Source: Streptomyces sp. CG1 | GTDB lineage: Bacteria > Actinomycetota > Actinomycetes > Streptomycetales > Streptomycetaceae | Assembly: GCF_041080625.1 (NCBI RefSeq) | Contig: NZ_CP163518.1 | Coordinates: forward strand, 7,929,501 to 7,993,500 | DNA: 64,000 bases | Direction of reading: 5' to 3' | Part shown: positions 9,849-20,155 of the stretch, piece after piece | Layout: every line of letters starts with the position of its first letter | How positions within the stretch are numbered: position 1 is the first letter of the stretch | Program-made: the position numbers and the translations under genes | Notes under the pieces: model-generated | Told to the model about the DNA's origin: nothing | What the model saw: the letters and a program-made list of their open reading frames with translations, nothing else | The model's database searches: none

Positions 9849-12542
9849 TCACTCCGCGAGCAGTGCGTCCAGGTCCGGCACCGTCAGCTCGGCCCAGATC
9901 ACCTTGCCCTGCGGGGTGTACCGGGTGCCCCAGCGTTCGGCCAGCTGCGAGACCAGGAACAGGCCGCGTCCGCCCTCGTCGGTCGTCGCCGCGTACCGCA
10001 GATGCGGCGAGGTGCTGCTGCCGTCGGCCACCTCGCAGATCAGCGTGCGGTCATGGATCAGCCGTACATGGATCGGGCCGGAGCCGTAGCGGATGGCATT
10101 GGTGATCAGCTCACTCAGTACGAGTTCCATGCCGAAGCCCAGCTCGGACAGGCCCCACTGCGCAAGCTTCTCGGACACGGCGGCGCGCATCCCCGACACG
10201 GCGGCCGGGTCGCACGGCACGTCCCAGTCGGCGACCCGGTCGGCCGGCAGTGCCCGGGTGCGCGCGATGAGCAGGGCTACGTCGTCCCTGGGCCGCTCGG
10301 GCAGCAGCTCCTCCAGCACCGCCTGGCAGCTCTCCTCCGGCGGCCGGTCGGGGTGCCCCGCCAGCGACCGGCGCAGCAGCTCCATCCCCACGTCCAGGTC
10401 GCGCGAGCGGTCCTCGACCAGACCGTCGGTGTACAGCACGAGCTGGCTCCCCTCCGCCAGCTCGAACTCGGCCGCCTGGAACGGCATGCCGCCCAGGCCC
10501 AGCGGCGGCCCGGCCGGCACATCGGGGAACGTGACACTGCCGTCGGGCGCGACCAGCGCGGGCGCCAGATGCCCGGCCCGCGCCATCACACAGCGCCGCG
10601 TCACCGGGTCGTAGATCGCGTACACGCTGGTCGCGCCCACGATCTCGTCGGCCGTCTCCGCGCAGGCCTCGTCCTGGTCGATGCGGCCGACCAGGTCGTC
10701 CAGGTGGCTGAGCAGCTCGTCGGGCGGCAGGTCGAGGGTGGAGAAGTTGTGCACCGCGGTCCGCAGCCGGCCCATCGTCGCGGCGGCGTGCAGACCGTGC
10801 CCGACGACGTCGCCGACGGCCAGCGCCACCCGGGTCCCCGGCAGCGGGATCACGTCGAACCAGTCGCCGCTCACACCCGACTGGGCGGGGAGATAGCGGT
10901 AGGCCACGTCGAGGGCGCTCTGCGCGGGCAGTGCCCGCGGCAGCAGGCTGCGCTGGAGGGTCACGGCCAGCGCGTGCTCGCGGGTGTACCGGCGGGCGTT
11001 GTCGATGCTGACCGCGGCGCGTGCCACCAGCTCCTCGGCCAGCGACAGCTCCTCCTCGTCGAAGGGCTCCCGCTTGGAACGCCAGAAGTTGGCCATGCCC
11101 AGCACGATGCCGCGGGCCTGGATGGGGGCGGCGATGAGCGAGTGGATGCCGTAGTCCAGTATCTGCCGGGCGCGCTGCGGATCCTGCTCGCGCCAGCCGC
11201 CGGCGGTCGCCAGATCGGTCACCAGCTCGGTGCGGCCGGCGCTGTAGCTGCGGGCCTGCGGCGTGGAGGGCAGGAAGTCGATCAGCCGGCCCTTCTCGTA
11301 GAGCGGGTGGTCGTCCCGGATGCCGCTCAGCGCGACGCGCCGCATGTCCGTCGCCGTGGGAGCCGGTTCCTCGCCGTGCAGCACGGCGTCGGCCAGGTCC
11401 ACGGTGACGAAGTCGGCGAAGCGGGGTACGGCCACCCGCGCCAGCTCGTCGGCCGTCCGCATCACGTCGAGGCTGCTGCCGATGCCCAGGCCCGCGTCGT
11501 ACAGCAGCTCCAGCCGCTCCCGTGTCACCTCCGCCCGGCCGGTGACGGCCTGCAGCTCGGTGCAGTCCCGGAGTGTCACCACCGTCGCGGACAGGCCGCT
11601 CGCCCGGTCCGTGGGCCGCTGGTTGACCGCCAGCAGCCGGCCCCCGGCGAAGTGCACCTCGTCGGAGGCGTCGCGCCCGGAGGCGAGCAGCTCCACCGTC
11701 GCGGGATCGAGGCCCGGCAGCTCCCGCACGGTGCGCCCCTCGGCGTCGGGGGGCAGCTCCAGCAGCCGTCTGGCCTCGTCGTTCACCAGCAGCAGCCGCC
11801 CGTTGTCCTCGACGATGAGCACGCCCTCACGCACCGAGTGCAGCACCGTGTCGTGGTGCTCGTACATACGGGTCATCTCGTCGGGCGCCAGGCTGTGCGT
11901 CTGCCGCCGCAGCCGCCGGCCCACCAGCGCCGTACTGCCGGTCGACACCACCAGCGCTCCGGCTCCGGCGGCCAGGATGATCGGCAGCTGGCGATCCACC
12001 TCACTGGTCACGTTCTTCACCTTGAGCCCGGCGGAGACGAGGGCCGTGACCTTGCCGTGGGTGTCGTAGATGGGAACGGTCGCCTGTTCCTCGTGGCCGA
12101 GCGGGCCGTGGACCTCCTCGGTGTAGACCTTCCCGGCCAGGGACGGCTCGATCCGGCCCACGAACCGGTGCCCGATCTTGCTCGGCAGGGGATGGGTGTA
12201 GCGGATGCCCTTGGTGTTCATGACCACGATGAAGTCGACGCCCGCGGACTTGCGTGCCGCCTCGGTGAGGGGCTGGAGCACCTTGGACGGGTCGGGGGTG
12301 CTCAGCGCCTGCAGCACGCCGGGGGAGTGCGCGAAGGTCTGCGCGACGGCGATGGACCGGCGCCGGGCCTCGCTGGTGGTGTCATGCTCCGACTGCAGGA
12401 CGAGACCGATGACGCCACAGAGCACGAGCAGTACCACGAGGGCCGCCTGCAGAAGGAAGACCTGCCCCCAGACGCTGCGCGGGCTCGTGCCGGCCTTGAA
12501 GCGCCAGAAGCTACGCCTGAATCGGGCGAATGCATCCGACAT
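9849..12542 (-). CDS. SpoIIE-type PP2C phosphatase with Cache-PAS-GAF sensors and a C-terminal ATPase domain
   Basis: About 897 residues from ATG 12542. In order: a membrane helix (FLLQAALVVLLVLCGVIGLV), an extracytoplasmic Cache/PDC-like sensor, a second helix (ILAAGAGALVVSTG), a PAS domain (HSVREGVLIVEDNGRLLLVN), a GAF domain (GMANFWRSKREPFDEEELSL), a PP2C/SpoIIE phosphatase domain (VSGDWFDVIPLPGTRVALAV, GDVVGHG, LVLYTDGLVEDR) and a HATPase_c anti-sigma-like domain (LSELITNAIRYG, RGLFLVSQLAERWG). Such proteins control partner-switching of anti-anti-sigma factors, tuned by a periplasmic signal. A GTG at 12623 would add 27 residues; neither start has a clear ribosome site. It converges with the sensor kinase gene, with 23 bases between. 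Confidence 0.9.
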   Translation of the reverse strand: MSDAFARFRRSFWRFKAGTSPRSVWGQVFLLQAALVVLLVLCGVIGLVLQSEHDTTSEARRRSIAVAQTFAHSPGVLQALSTPDPSKVLQPLTEAARKSAGVDFIVVMNTKGIRYTHPLPSKIGHRFVGRIEPSLAGKVYTEEVHGPLGHEEQATVPIYDTHGKVTALVSAGLKVKNVTSEVDRQLPIILAAGAGALVVSTGSTALVGRRLRRQTHSLAPDEMTRMYEHHDTVLHSVREGVLIVEDNGRLLLVNDEARRLLELPPDAEGRTVRELPGLDPATVELLASGRDASDEVHFAGGRLLAVNQRPTDRASGLSATVVTLRDCTELQAVTGRAEVTRERLELLYDAGLGIGSSLDVMRTADELARVAVPRFADFVTVDLADAVLHGEEPAPTATDMRRVALSGIRDDHPLYEKGRLIDFLPSTPQARSYSAGRTELVTDLATAGGWREQDPQRARQILDYGIHSLIAAPIQARGIVLGMANFWRSKREPFDEEELSLAEELVARAAVSIDNARRYTREHALAVTLQRSLLPRALPAQSALDVAYRYLPAQSGVSGDWFDVIPLPGTRVALAVGDVVGHGLHAAATMGRLRTAVHNFSTLDLPPDELLSHLDDLVGRIDQDEACAETADEIVGATSVYAIYDPVTRRCVMARAGHLAPALVAPDGSVTFPDVPAGPPLGLGGMPFQAAEFELAEGSQLVLYTDGLVEDRSRDLDVGMELLRRSLAGHPDRPPEESCQAVLEELLPERPRDDVALLIARTRALPADRVADWDVPCDPAAVSGMRAAVSEKLAQWGLSELGFGMELVLSELITNAIRYGSGPIHVRLIHDRTLICEVADGSSTSPHLRYAATTDEGGRGLFLVSQLAERWGTRYTPQGKVIWAELTVPDLDALLAE

Positions 12543-12817
12543 GCGGCATTTGTAGCACTGGTTGCCCTCGCTGCCTATGGCCGGTCCGGTAAGCGGGCGC
12601 ATTTTCACCGCCTCGCGCATCACACGAGGAAACTCTCGCCCCTCAGGTTACGAGGCCGCAGGGTTTCTTCCCCCTCAGTCTGCTCCGCCCCGTCCGCGCG
12701 GGCGCTCTGGGCGGACCCGGTGGTGATGCGCACCGGGTCCGCGAGCCGGGCGGGTGAGGGGGGTTGGTTGGGCACCCGCCCGGGTGGTGTCGGCTTGTGA
12801 CGTCGGCCACATTGGGC

Positions 12818-12829
12818 GACAACGTTGTC
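12818..12829. promoter_or_regulatory. Operator-like palindrome GACAACGTTGTC upstream of first GH92 gene
   Basis: GACAACGTTGTC is a perfect 12-bp palindrome of the kind bound by LacI-family repressors. An identical copy sits upstream of the second GH92 gene at 20156-20167, which argues for one shared regulator. Confidence 0.65.
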
Positions 12830-12862
12830 TTATGGTCTGTACATGACTCTACCGTCTCAACC

Positions 12863-12874
12863 GACAACGATGTC
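12863..12874. promoter_or_regulatory. Second, imperfect operator copy upstream of first GH92 gene
   Basis: GACAACGATGTC differs at one base from the palindrome at 12818-12829. The centres are 45 bases apart, about four helical turns, so two repressor dimers could act together. Confidence 0.5.
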
Positions 12875-13026
12875 AACCCACTTGAGGTAGCCCGACCGGG
12901 TGATCCCGGCCGGGTGTCTGGCGGGGCGCAGGCGGCCTTCCGTGGTACCGGTGGCGCACGTTACCGTCCCTGCGGCTTGTGCGACCTGTGGTGCGCGACC
13001 CGTCCGTCAGGAGGAAGGGCCGCGCC

Positions 13027-16000
13027 ATGCGTTTCAGACCCTTGTCCCTGCTGCTGGCTGCCGCGCTCACCGTCGGCGGCGGCACTCCCGCCCTCGCGGC
13101 GACCGCCGCACCCCCCGGCCTCGTCAAGGACCCCACCCGGTACGTCGATCCGCTGATCGGCACCAGCAACGGCGGCGATGTCTTCCCGGGCGCCGTCGTG
13201 CCCTTCGGCATGCTCTCCTGGAGCCCCGAGAACACCCGGGGGGACGCCACCAGAACCGCCGCGCCCGGCGGCTACCAGTACGACGCCACCCGCATCCGGG
13301 GTTTCAGCCTCACCCATATGTCCGGGACCGGCTGTGCCGGCGGCAGCGGCGACATCCCCTTCTTCCCCTACACCGGCGAGGTCACCTCGTCCCCGGCGAG
13401 CGACACGAAGGACGCCGTCTACACCTCCGGCTTCAACCATGCCGACGAGACCGCCGAGCCCGGCCACTACCGGGTGGGCCTGGCCTCCGGGGTCACCGCC
13501 GACCTCACCGCCACCGCGCGCACCGGCTCGGCCCGCTTCACCTTCCCGCCCGGCAGGCCCGCCTCGCTGCTGGTGCGCACCGCCAACTCCGAGGTCGGAT
13601 CGGCGGATTCGGCCGTCACGATCGACCCGGACACCCGCACCGTCTCCGGCTCGGTCACCTCCGGCGACTTCTGCGGCTACCTCGACCCCGAAGGCCAACG
13701 CGCCTACTACACCCTGTACTTCACCGCCCGCTTCGACCGCCCCTTCAAGAGCGCCGGCACCTGGCAGGACGGCAGGCTCAGCCCCGGCTCACTGGCGGCG
13801 ACCGGCGGCACCGGGGGCTTCGCACACGGCGGGCGGCCCGTCGCGGGCAAGGGCGCCGGCGGCTACGTCGAATTCGCGCCCGGAGCCGGCCCGGTCGACG
13901 TCAAGGTGGGCATCTCCTACGTCAGCAAGGCGGCAGCCGAGGCCAACCTCGCCGCCGAGAACCCGCCCGGCCGCTCCTTCGAGGCGGTCGAGAGCGCGGC
14001 CCGCCGGGCCTGGCGCGAGCGGCTCGGCGCCGTCCGCGTCGGCGGCGGCACGGACGCCGACCGCACCACCTTCTACACCGCGCTGTACCACGCGCTGCTG
14101 CACCCGAACGTCATCAGCGATGCCGACGGCAGATACCGGGGTGCCGACAGGCAAGTGCATACAGTCGACCGTCGACGGCATGCCCAGTACGGCACCTTCT
14201 CCGGCTGGGACGTCTACCGCGACCAGCTGCAGCTGCTCACCCTGCTCGATCCGCGCACCGGCTCCGACATCGCGCAGTCGCTGTACGAGCTGGCCAGGCA
14301 GAACGGCGGGACCTGGGACCGCTGGCTGCACGGCGCGAGCGGCACCCATGTCATGAACGGTGACCCCTCGCCGACCGCGCTGGCCGGCATCCGCGCCTTC
14401 GGCGGCACCGACTTCGACCTGCACGGCGCCCTGGACTCGCTGGTCAAGGCGGCCACCGTGCCCACCGAGCGGGACCTCTCCCCGGCGGGCAGGCCGGTGC
14501 TGTCCGCAGGCCAGCGGCCCTCGCTCGACAAATACCTCGAGCTGCACTACATGCCGAGCGTCTCCAACGCCTGGGGCGGCGCCGCCGAGACCCTGGAGAT
14601 GTCCACGGCCGACTTCTCCTTGTCCCAGCTCGCCGCAGCGGCAGGGGAGAAGGACACACAAGCCGCTTTCGCCCGGCGTGCCCAGTGGTGGCAGAACACC
14701 TTCGACATCGCGGCCGACCCCGGCGGCGGCTACCTCGCGGGCCGCAAGGCCGACGGCAGCTGGGTCACCGGCTTCACCCCCGACACCGGCAACGGTTTCG
14801 TCGAGGGGACGGCGGCCCAGTACACCTGGATGGTCCCGCACGACCCGGCCGGCCTGTTCGCCGCACTGGGCGGCCGCGGCAAGGCGCTCGCCCGGCTGGA
14901 CGACTTCTTCCACACGGCCGACGGCGGCTGGGCCTTCACCGGCCAGGGCGGCACCAAGTCCGAGCTGGACAACGAGCCCTCGATCAACGTCCCCTACCTC
15001 TACGACTACGCGGGCGCCCCGTACAAGACGCAGGAGACCGTGCGGGCCGCGATGCGGCGGCTGTGGTCGACCGCGCCGGGCGGCATCCCCGGCAACGACG
15101 ATCTCGGCGCGATGTCGTCCTGGTACGTCTTCTCGGCCCTCGGCATGTACCCGCAGGTGCCCTCCCGCGCCGAACTGGTCCTCGCCTCCCCGCTGTTCGC
15201 GCGCGTGGAGATCAGCCGGCCGCAGGGCAACGACATCTCCGTCCGCGCGACCGGAGCGGCGCCCGACGCCCCGTACATCCAGTCCTTGAGCGTCAACGGC
15301 CGTACCAGCGAAAGCCCTTGGCTGCCGGCGTCCTTCGTCCGGGACGGCGGCCGGCTCGACTACACCCTGTCCGCCGCCCCGAACCGCGACTGGGGCGCGG
15401 ACAGCCCGCCGCCGTCGTTCCGCGAGGGCGAGCAGCCGTACCAGATCGGCGTCGGCCCGACGGCCGCCACGCTCGCACCCGGTGCCAGCACCAGGATCGG
15501 TGTACGCGCGCTGTCCCTGAACGGCGGCACCGGCCCCGATGTGCACTTCCGGGTGGACACCCCGGCCGGCGTCACGGCCTCGCCCGCCGAGGGCACGGTC
15601 AGCGGCGGCGCCCAGGAGATCACGCTCACCGCCGCCCGGGACGCCGGGCAGGGCTTCGCCGACGTCAAGGTGTCGGTGACCTCGGGCGACACGTCGTACG
15701 AGCAGCCGATCGCGCTCACGGTGGCCGCCCCCGGCACCCTTCTCGCCGCCTACGACACCACCGGCGTCTCCGACGACACGGGCGACCACGGCGAGGCCGA
15801 CTACGACGGCGGCGGCTGGAGCTACTCCCGCCAGGCCCTCACCGCGGCCGGCCTGACCCCGGGCAGGCGGTCCACGGCCGGCGGCCTCACCTTCACCTGG
15901 CCCGGCTCGCCCGACGGCCGCCCGGACAACGCCTCAGGAGCCGGCCAGACCATCGAACTGCCCACGCCTACAAGCAAGTTGTCCTTCGTTGGCAGCGCCG

Positions 16001-16293
16001 TCGACGGCAACCAGCAGGCCGAGGCGACCGTCACCTACACCGACGGCACGACCGGCACCGTCGACCTCGCCTTCACCGACTGGACCGTCGGCGACGGAGC
16101 CGGCACCGTCCTGTACGGCAACGAGGTCGTCGCCAGGACGCCGTACCGCAATGCCGCGGGCGCCGGCAAGGACCCGACGCCCACGTATGTCTTCGCCACC
16201 AAGCCGTTCACGGCGCCGGACGGCAGGTCCATCGCGAGCGTCAGACTCCCGAAGAACGGGGACCTGCACGTGTTCACCCTGGCCACCGGCTGA
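13027..16293 (+). CDS. Secreted GH92 family alpha-mannosidase
   Basis: A 1088-residue secreted enzyme. Residues 1-25 are a signal peptide (MRFRPLSLLLAAALT). The glycoside hydrolase family 92 N-domain begins YVDPLIGTSNGGDVFPGA, with the family pattern GGYQYDATRIRGFSLTHMSG, and the catalytic barrel includes FSGWDVYRDQLQLL, QYTWMVPHDP, NEPSINVPYLYDYAG and NDDLGAMSSWYVFSALGMYP. GH92 enzymes are calcium-dependent exo-mannosidases, mainly on high-mannose N-glycans. After the core come a NEW3-type beta domain near residue 840 and a C-terminal beta domain ending VFTLATG. ATG 13027 follows AGGAGGAAGGG. It converges on a second GH92 gene 29 bases away, and both have the same operator upstream. Confidence 0.95.
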   Translation: MRFRPLSLLLAAALTVGGGTPALAATAAPPGLVKDPTRYVDPLIGTSNGGDVFPGAVVPFGMLSWSPENTRGDATRTAAPGGYQYDATRIRGFSLTHMSGTGCAGGSGDIPFFPYTGEVTSSPASDTKDAVYTSGFNHADETAEPGHYRVGLASGVTADLTATARTGSARFTFPPGRPASLLVRTANSEVGSADSAVTIDPDTRTVSGSVTSGDFCGYLDPEGQRAYYTLYFTARFDRPFKSAGTWQDGRLSPGSLAATGGTGGFAHGGRPVAGKGAGGYVEFAPGAGPVDVKVGISYVSKAAAEANLAAENPPGRSFEAVESAARRAWRERLGAVRVGGGTDADRTTFYTALYHALLHPNVISDADGRYRGADRQVHTVDRRRHAQYGTFSGWDVYRDQLQLLTLLDPRTGSDIAQSLYELARQNGGTWDRWLHGASGTHVMNGDPSPTALAGIRAFGGTDFDLHGALDSLVKAATVPTERDLSPAGRPVLSAGQRPSLDKYLELHYMPSVSNAWGGAAETLEMSTADFSLSQLAAAAGEKDTQAAFARRAQWWQNTFDIAADPGGGYLAGRKADGSWVTGFTPDTGNGFVEGTAAQYTWMVPHDPAGLFAALGGRGKALARLDDFFHTADGGWAFTGQGGTKSELDNEPSINVPYLYDYAGAPYKTQETVRAAMRRLWSTAPGGIPGNDDLGAMSSWYVFSALGMYPQVPSRAELVLASPLFARVEISRPQGNDISVRATGAAPDAPYIQSLSVNGRTSESPWLPASFVRDGGRLDYTLSAAPNRDWGADSPPPSFREGEQPYQIGVGPTAATLAPGASTRIGVRALSLNGGTGPDVHFRVDTPAGVTASPAEGTVSGGAQEITLTAARDAGQGFADVKVSVTSGDTSYEQPIALTVAAPGTLLAAYDTTGVSDDTGDHGEADYDGGGWSYSRQALTAAGLTPGRRSTAGGLTFTWPGSPDGRPDNASGAGQTIELPTPTSKLSFVGSAVDGNQQAEATVTYTDGTTGTVDLAFTDWTVGDGAGTVLYGNEVVARTPYRNAAGAGKDPTPTYVFATKPFTAPDGRSIASVRLPKNGDLHVFTLATG

Positions 16294-16322
16294 ACCGCGG
16301 CGAGGGAGAGCGGCCGTGCCCG

Positions 16323-19300
16323 TCAGGCCAGTAGCTCCACCTCCGCCAGCGTCGACTCGCCGTCCAGGACCAGCCGGTACTTGGAGTACGTGCCCGGCGT
16401 GGCGATGCTGAACGCCCGCGTCTGGTGGTCCCAGGGGAAGGATTCGCCGGAGCGGTGGTCCAGGGTCTGCCAGGTGGTGCCGTCCGTGGAGCCCTGGAGG
16501 GTCCAGCCGGTCGGCGCCCTGGTGTGGTCGGCCGACGAGGTCAGCGTGTACTGGACGGGCTGGACGGCGTGGTCGACCGGCAGGTCGACCGAGGTGACCG
16601 TCGCGTCCGTCGCCGACGTGTTGTCGAACAGCGGCCCGTCGCCCTTCAGGACGTCCGCCCGGGGCGCCGGCACCTTGTCGTCCTGGGTGATGGAGACCGG
16701 GGCCGCGTCCTTGCCCGTGCCCCATGTCGACGGCTGGGCACCCATGGCGAACTCCAGCACGCCGCCCTTGGCCAGCAGCGCGTGGGGGAGTGAAGTGGAC
16801 TTCCAGGGGCGGCCGTTGAACGTCACGCCCTGCACATACACATTCTTCGCGCTGTTCCGAGGCGCCTTGACGACCAGGTCACGGCCGTTCTCCAGGTGCA
16901 CGGTGACCTTCTTGAACAGCGGGGAGCCGATGGAGTAGTCGCCGCTGCCCATGACCAGCGGGTAGAAGCCGAGCGCGGAGAAGAGGTACCAGCCCGACTG
17001 CTCGCCGTTGTCCTCGTCGCCGTGGTAGCCCTGCCCGATCTCGCTGCCGGCATAGAGCCGGGAGAGGATCTCGCGGACCGTCGCCTGTGTCTTCCAGGGC
17101 TCGCCGGCCGCGTCGTACATGTACGGGATGTGGTGCGCGGGCTGGTTGGACTGGCCGAGCATGCCCATGCGGACGTCGCGCGCCTCGGTCATCTCGTGGA
17201 TGACACCGCCGTAGGAGCCGACGAACTCCGGGGACGCCGTCTCCGGGGTGGAGAAGAACGCGTCCAGCTTGTCCGCGAGCCCCTGCCGGCCGCCGTAGAG
17301 ATTGGCCAGGCCCCTGCTGTCCTGCGGAACGGTGAAGGCGTCGCCCCAGCCGTTGGTCTCCGTGTAGTCGTACCCCCACACGCGCGGGTCGTACTTCGAG
17401 GAGTCCAGCCGCCAGTTCCCGTTCCCGTCGCGGCCCTGGAAGAAGCCGGCCTTGGAGTCGAAGAGGTTCACATAGTCCCGGGCGCGGTTGAGGAAGTACT
17501 CCGACTCGTCCTTGTAGTGCTTCTCGCCCGTCTTCTTGTACAGGGCCTCACCCATCTGCGCGATGCCGTAGTCGTTGACGTAGCCCTCCATCGCCCAGGA
17601 CAGACCTTCTGTGGTGCCGGTGCTGGTGTAGCCGAGGAACGGTGAGGTGGTCATGCCCTTGCGGCCCACGCCCGACATCGGCGGGACGACGGTCGCGTTC
17701 TTCAGGGCCGCCTGGTACGCCGCCTTCGCGTCGAACTTGACGCCCTTGACATAGGCGTCGGCGAACGCCACGTCCGAGGAGGTGCCGGTCATCAGGTCGG
17801 CGTAACCGGGCGAGGACCAGCGGGAGGTCCAACCGCCGTCCTTGAACTGCTGAACGAACCCGTCGGCCATCTCGCCCGCCTGAGAGGGCGTCAGAAAGGT
17901 GTAGGCCGGCCACGTGGTCCGGTAGGTGTCCCAGAAGCCGTTGTTGACGTACACCTTGCCGTCGACGATCTTCGCGCCGGTGTGCGTCGGCGTGTCCTGG
18001 CTCTGCATCGGGGAGAACGGGGAGGCGTACTGGTAGGCGTCCCCGACCCTCTCGAAGCCCGAGTTCGGGTACAGGTACAGCCGGTACATGCTGGAGTACA
18101 GCGTGGTCAGCTGGTCCGGGGTCGCGCCCTCCACCTCGACCTTGCCGAGCAGCTTGTCCCACGTGCGCTGCGCCTGGGACTTCACCGTGTCGAAGGAGGC
18201 GCCGTCCGGGATCTCCTGGCGCAGATTGTCCTTCGCCTGGTCGACGCTGATCAGCGAGGTCGCCAGGCGCAGCGTGACGGTGTGGTCCGCGCCCGCGTCG
18301 AACCGCAGATAGCCCTTGACCCCGCTGGATCCGCCGTCGGTCACCGGCTTGTCGAACTCGCCGTACACGAACAGCCGGGTCGCGCCGGTCGACAGGCCCG
18401 ACTTCACGTCCGAGAATCCGGTGACGGTCCCGTGCTCCTTGTCCAGGGTCAGCCCCGCCTGCTCGGTGATGTTGTCGAAGAGCACGCTCGCGTCGTCGCC
18501 GGGGTAGGTGAAGCGCAGCATCGCCGCGTGGTCGGTCGGGGTCATCTCGGCCTTGAGGCCGTTCTCGAACCGGACCCCGTAGTAGTACGGCCGCGCGGTC
18601 TCGTTCTCGTGCCGGAACGGCAGCTGCCGCGCCTGGGGGCCGGTGTCCGGGGTGCCGGACGCGGCCGACGGCATCACCTGGAAGGTCTGCCGGTCGCCCA
18701 TCCACGGGCTCGGCTCATGGCTCGCGCTGAACGCCTGGATCGTCGGCAGGTTGTCGTCGTTGTTCGCCCGCGCGTACTCGTACAGCCAGCTCAGCGAGGA
18801 CGCGTTGGTCACCGGCGTCCAGAAGTTGAAGCCGTGCGGAAGGGCCGTCGCCGGGAAGTTGTTGCCGCGCGAGAAGCTGCCGCTGGAGTTGGTGCCGCGC
18901 GTGGTCAGCGCGTAGTCCGACAGATGCGCCTGCGGCTTCTCGGGGGGGACGGGCTTGAGCGCCACGTCGTCGATCCAGCCCCGGAACTTCGCCGGCCCGT
19001 CGGGAGAGTCGTACGCCACCAGGATCCGGTCGACCGTCTTGCCGGCCGCCACCGAGCCGATCCGCGAGACCACGTTGTTCCACTGGTTGACGTACAGCGA
19101 CTTCGAGGCGCCCTGGCCGCGCGGCGACAACGGGAATCCGTGCTGGTCCAGCGCGCCCAGATCGCTCAGACAGGTGCCGTCGGTGAAGGCCAGGTCGAGG
19201 GAGACGTTCGTCGCGTCGTAGTCCCGGTCGCCGTCGGCCATCGACGGGAAGACGCGGTACGACAGCTGGGTGTCGGCGCCGACCTTCACGTTCACGTCGA

Positions 19301-20126
19301 AGACCTTGTTGTACGAGTACGCCCGGCCGCCCGCCGTATGCCGTCCGGCGTAGCGCAGGGCCCTCTTTCCGGTGAACCCAGCCCGTGCCTTGGCCGTCGG
19401 CGAGGCGGCCGGGCCCTTGTCGACCAGCGTCAGCATGTCCTGCGGCACCGGACCGCCCCCGCCGCCGGTGGAGAACTGCACATCGGCGAGCTGCAGGACG
19501 CCGTCGGCGCCGTTGTTCTTCGTGATCTCCAGCCGGAAGTGCTGGTACTCGGCCGGCTCGGCCAGGTCGTAGGACTTGGTCTGGAAACGCTGGTCGAAGC
19601 TTTCGCCCGAGCGGGTGTCGACCGTCTTCCAGTCCTTGCCGTCGGTGGAACCGAGCAGCGTCCAGTCCCTCGGGTCCCGCTCGGCGTAGTCGTTGGCCGA
19701 GGTCAGCGCGTAGGTCTGCAGCTTGATGGGCTGGTCGAGGTCGAACTCCACCCAGCCGGTGGGCGCGAAGGTCAGCCACTTTGTGCCGGGCTCGCCGTCG
19801 ACCAGGTTCTCCTTCACCTCGCCGGCGCCCGTGTTCTCGCCGCTCGCCCGGACATCGGTGACATGGTCGGTCGCATTGCCCGGAATGCCGCTGCTGTAGC
19901 CGCCGTCGACACCCGAGGCGCGCTTCTTGCCGTCCGGCCCGGTGTCGACGGTGTTCAGCCAGTCGGGTGCCGGATCGCCTGTCTCGAACGAGGATGCGAA
20001 CTCCCGGTCGGTGGCCGGAGCCTTGGCGGGCAGGGCGACCGCAGCGCCCTGTGCGCCGGCGGCCATGACAAAGGCGGCCGTGAGGACGACCGCCGGACCC
20101 CATCTGTGCCGAGTTCTCCGCTGCAT
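16323..20126 (-). CDS. Secreted GH92 family alpha-mannosidase with F5/8-type carbohydrate-binding domains
   Basis: A 1267-residue secreted enzyme with a signal peptide (residues 1-32). A discoidin-like F5/8C (CBM32-type) domain spans about 100-215 (WVEFDLDQPIKLQTYALTSA, DWTLLGSTDGKDWKTVD) and is followed by a beta domain near 225-400. The GH92 core spans about 405-1120, with RGNNFPATALPHGFNFWTP, GFWDTYRTTWPAY, AHHIPYMYDAAGEPWKTQ and DNGEQSGWYLFSALGFYPLV. A second F5/8C-like piece closes the protein (WTLQGSTDGTTWQTLDHRSG). ATG 20126 follows AGGAGGGG at good spacing. It differs from its neighbour by its binding domains, so the pair may act on different linkages or substrates. Confidence 0.95.
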   Translation of the reverse strand: MQRRTRHRWGPAVVLTAAFVMAAGAQGAAVALPAKAPATDREFASSFETGDPAPDWLNTVDTGPDGKKRASGVDGGYSSGIPGNATDHVTDVRASGENTGAGEVKENLVDGEPGTKWLTFAPTGWVEFDLDQPIKLQTYALTSANDYAERDPRDWTLLGSTDGKDWKTVDTRSGESFDQRFQTKSYDLAEPAEYQHFRLEITKNNGADGVLQLADVQFSTGGGGGPVPQDMLTLVDKGPAASPTAKARAGFTGKRALRYAGRHTAGGRAYSYNKVFDVNVKVGADTQLSYRVFPSMADGDRDYDATNVSLDLAFTDGTCLSDLGALDQHGFPLSPRGQGASKSLYVNQWNNVVSRIGSVAAGKTVDRILVAYDSPDGPAKFRGWIDDVALKPVPPEKPQAHLSDYALTTRGTNSSGSFSRGNNFPATALPHGFNFWTPVTNASSLSWLYEYARANNDDNLPTIQAFSASHEPSPWMGDRQTFQVMPSAASGTPDTGPQARQLPFRHENETARPYYYGVRFENGLKAEMTPTDHAAMLRFTYPGDDASVLFDNITEQAGLTLDKEHGTVTGFSDVKSGLSTGATRLFVYGEFDKPVTDGGSSGVKGYLRFDAGADHTVTLRLATSLISVDQAKDNLRQEIPDGASFDTVKSQAQRTWDKLLGKVEVEGATPDQLTTLYSSMYRLYLYPNSGFERVGDAYQYASPFSPMQSQDTPTHTGAKIVDGKVYVNNGFWDTYRTTWPAYTFLTPSQAGEMADGFVQQFKDGGWTSRWSSPGYADLMTGTSSDVAFADAYVKGVKFDAKAAYQAALKNATVVPPMSGVGRKGMTTSPFLGYTSTGTTEGLSWAMEGYVNDYGIAQMGEALYKKTGEKHYKDESEYFLNRARDYVNLFDSKAGFFQGRDGNGNWRLDSSKYDPRVWGYDYTETNGWGDAFTVPQDSRGLANLYGGRQGLADKLDAFFSTPETASPEFVGSYGGVIHEMTEARDVRMGMLGQSNQPAHHIPYMYDAAGEPWKTQATVREILSRLYAGSEIGQGYHGDEDNGEQSGWYLFSALGFYPLVMGSGDYSIGSPLFKKVTVHLENGRDLVVKAPRNSAKNVYVQGVTFNGRPWKSTSLPHALLAKGGVLEFAMGAQPSTWGTGKDAAPVSITQDDKVPAPRADVLKGDGPLFDNTSATDATVTSVDLPVDHAVQPVQYTLTSSADHTRAPTGWTLQGSTDGTTWQTLDHRSGESFPWDHQTRAFSIATPGTYSKYRLVLDGESTLAEVELLA

Positions 20127-20155
20127 CTACGGATTCCCCTCCTGCGCCCCCTCCG

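Larger units (their letters stand above)
12543..13026. other. Intergenic region between the phosphatase and the first GH92 gene
   Basis: No gene seen. The region holds two operator-like sites (12818-12829 and 12863-12874) ahead of the GH92 gene. The phosphatase promoter presumably lies in its left part, but I cannot place it with confidence. Confidence 0.6.

Noticed and set aside
8052..12800. Very long plus-strand open frame over the sensor kinase and phosphatase
   Set aside because: It crosses a terminator and two real genes with opposite codon bias. Its Arg/Pro/His-rich content is what a GC-rich antisense frame gives.
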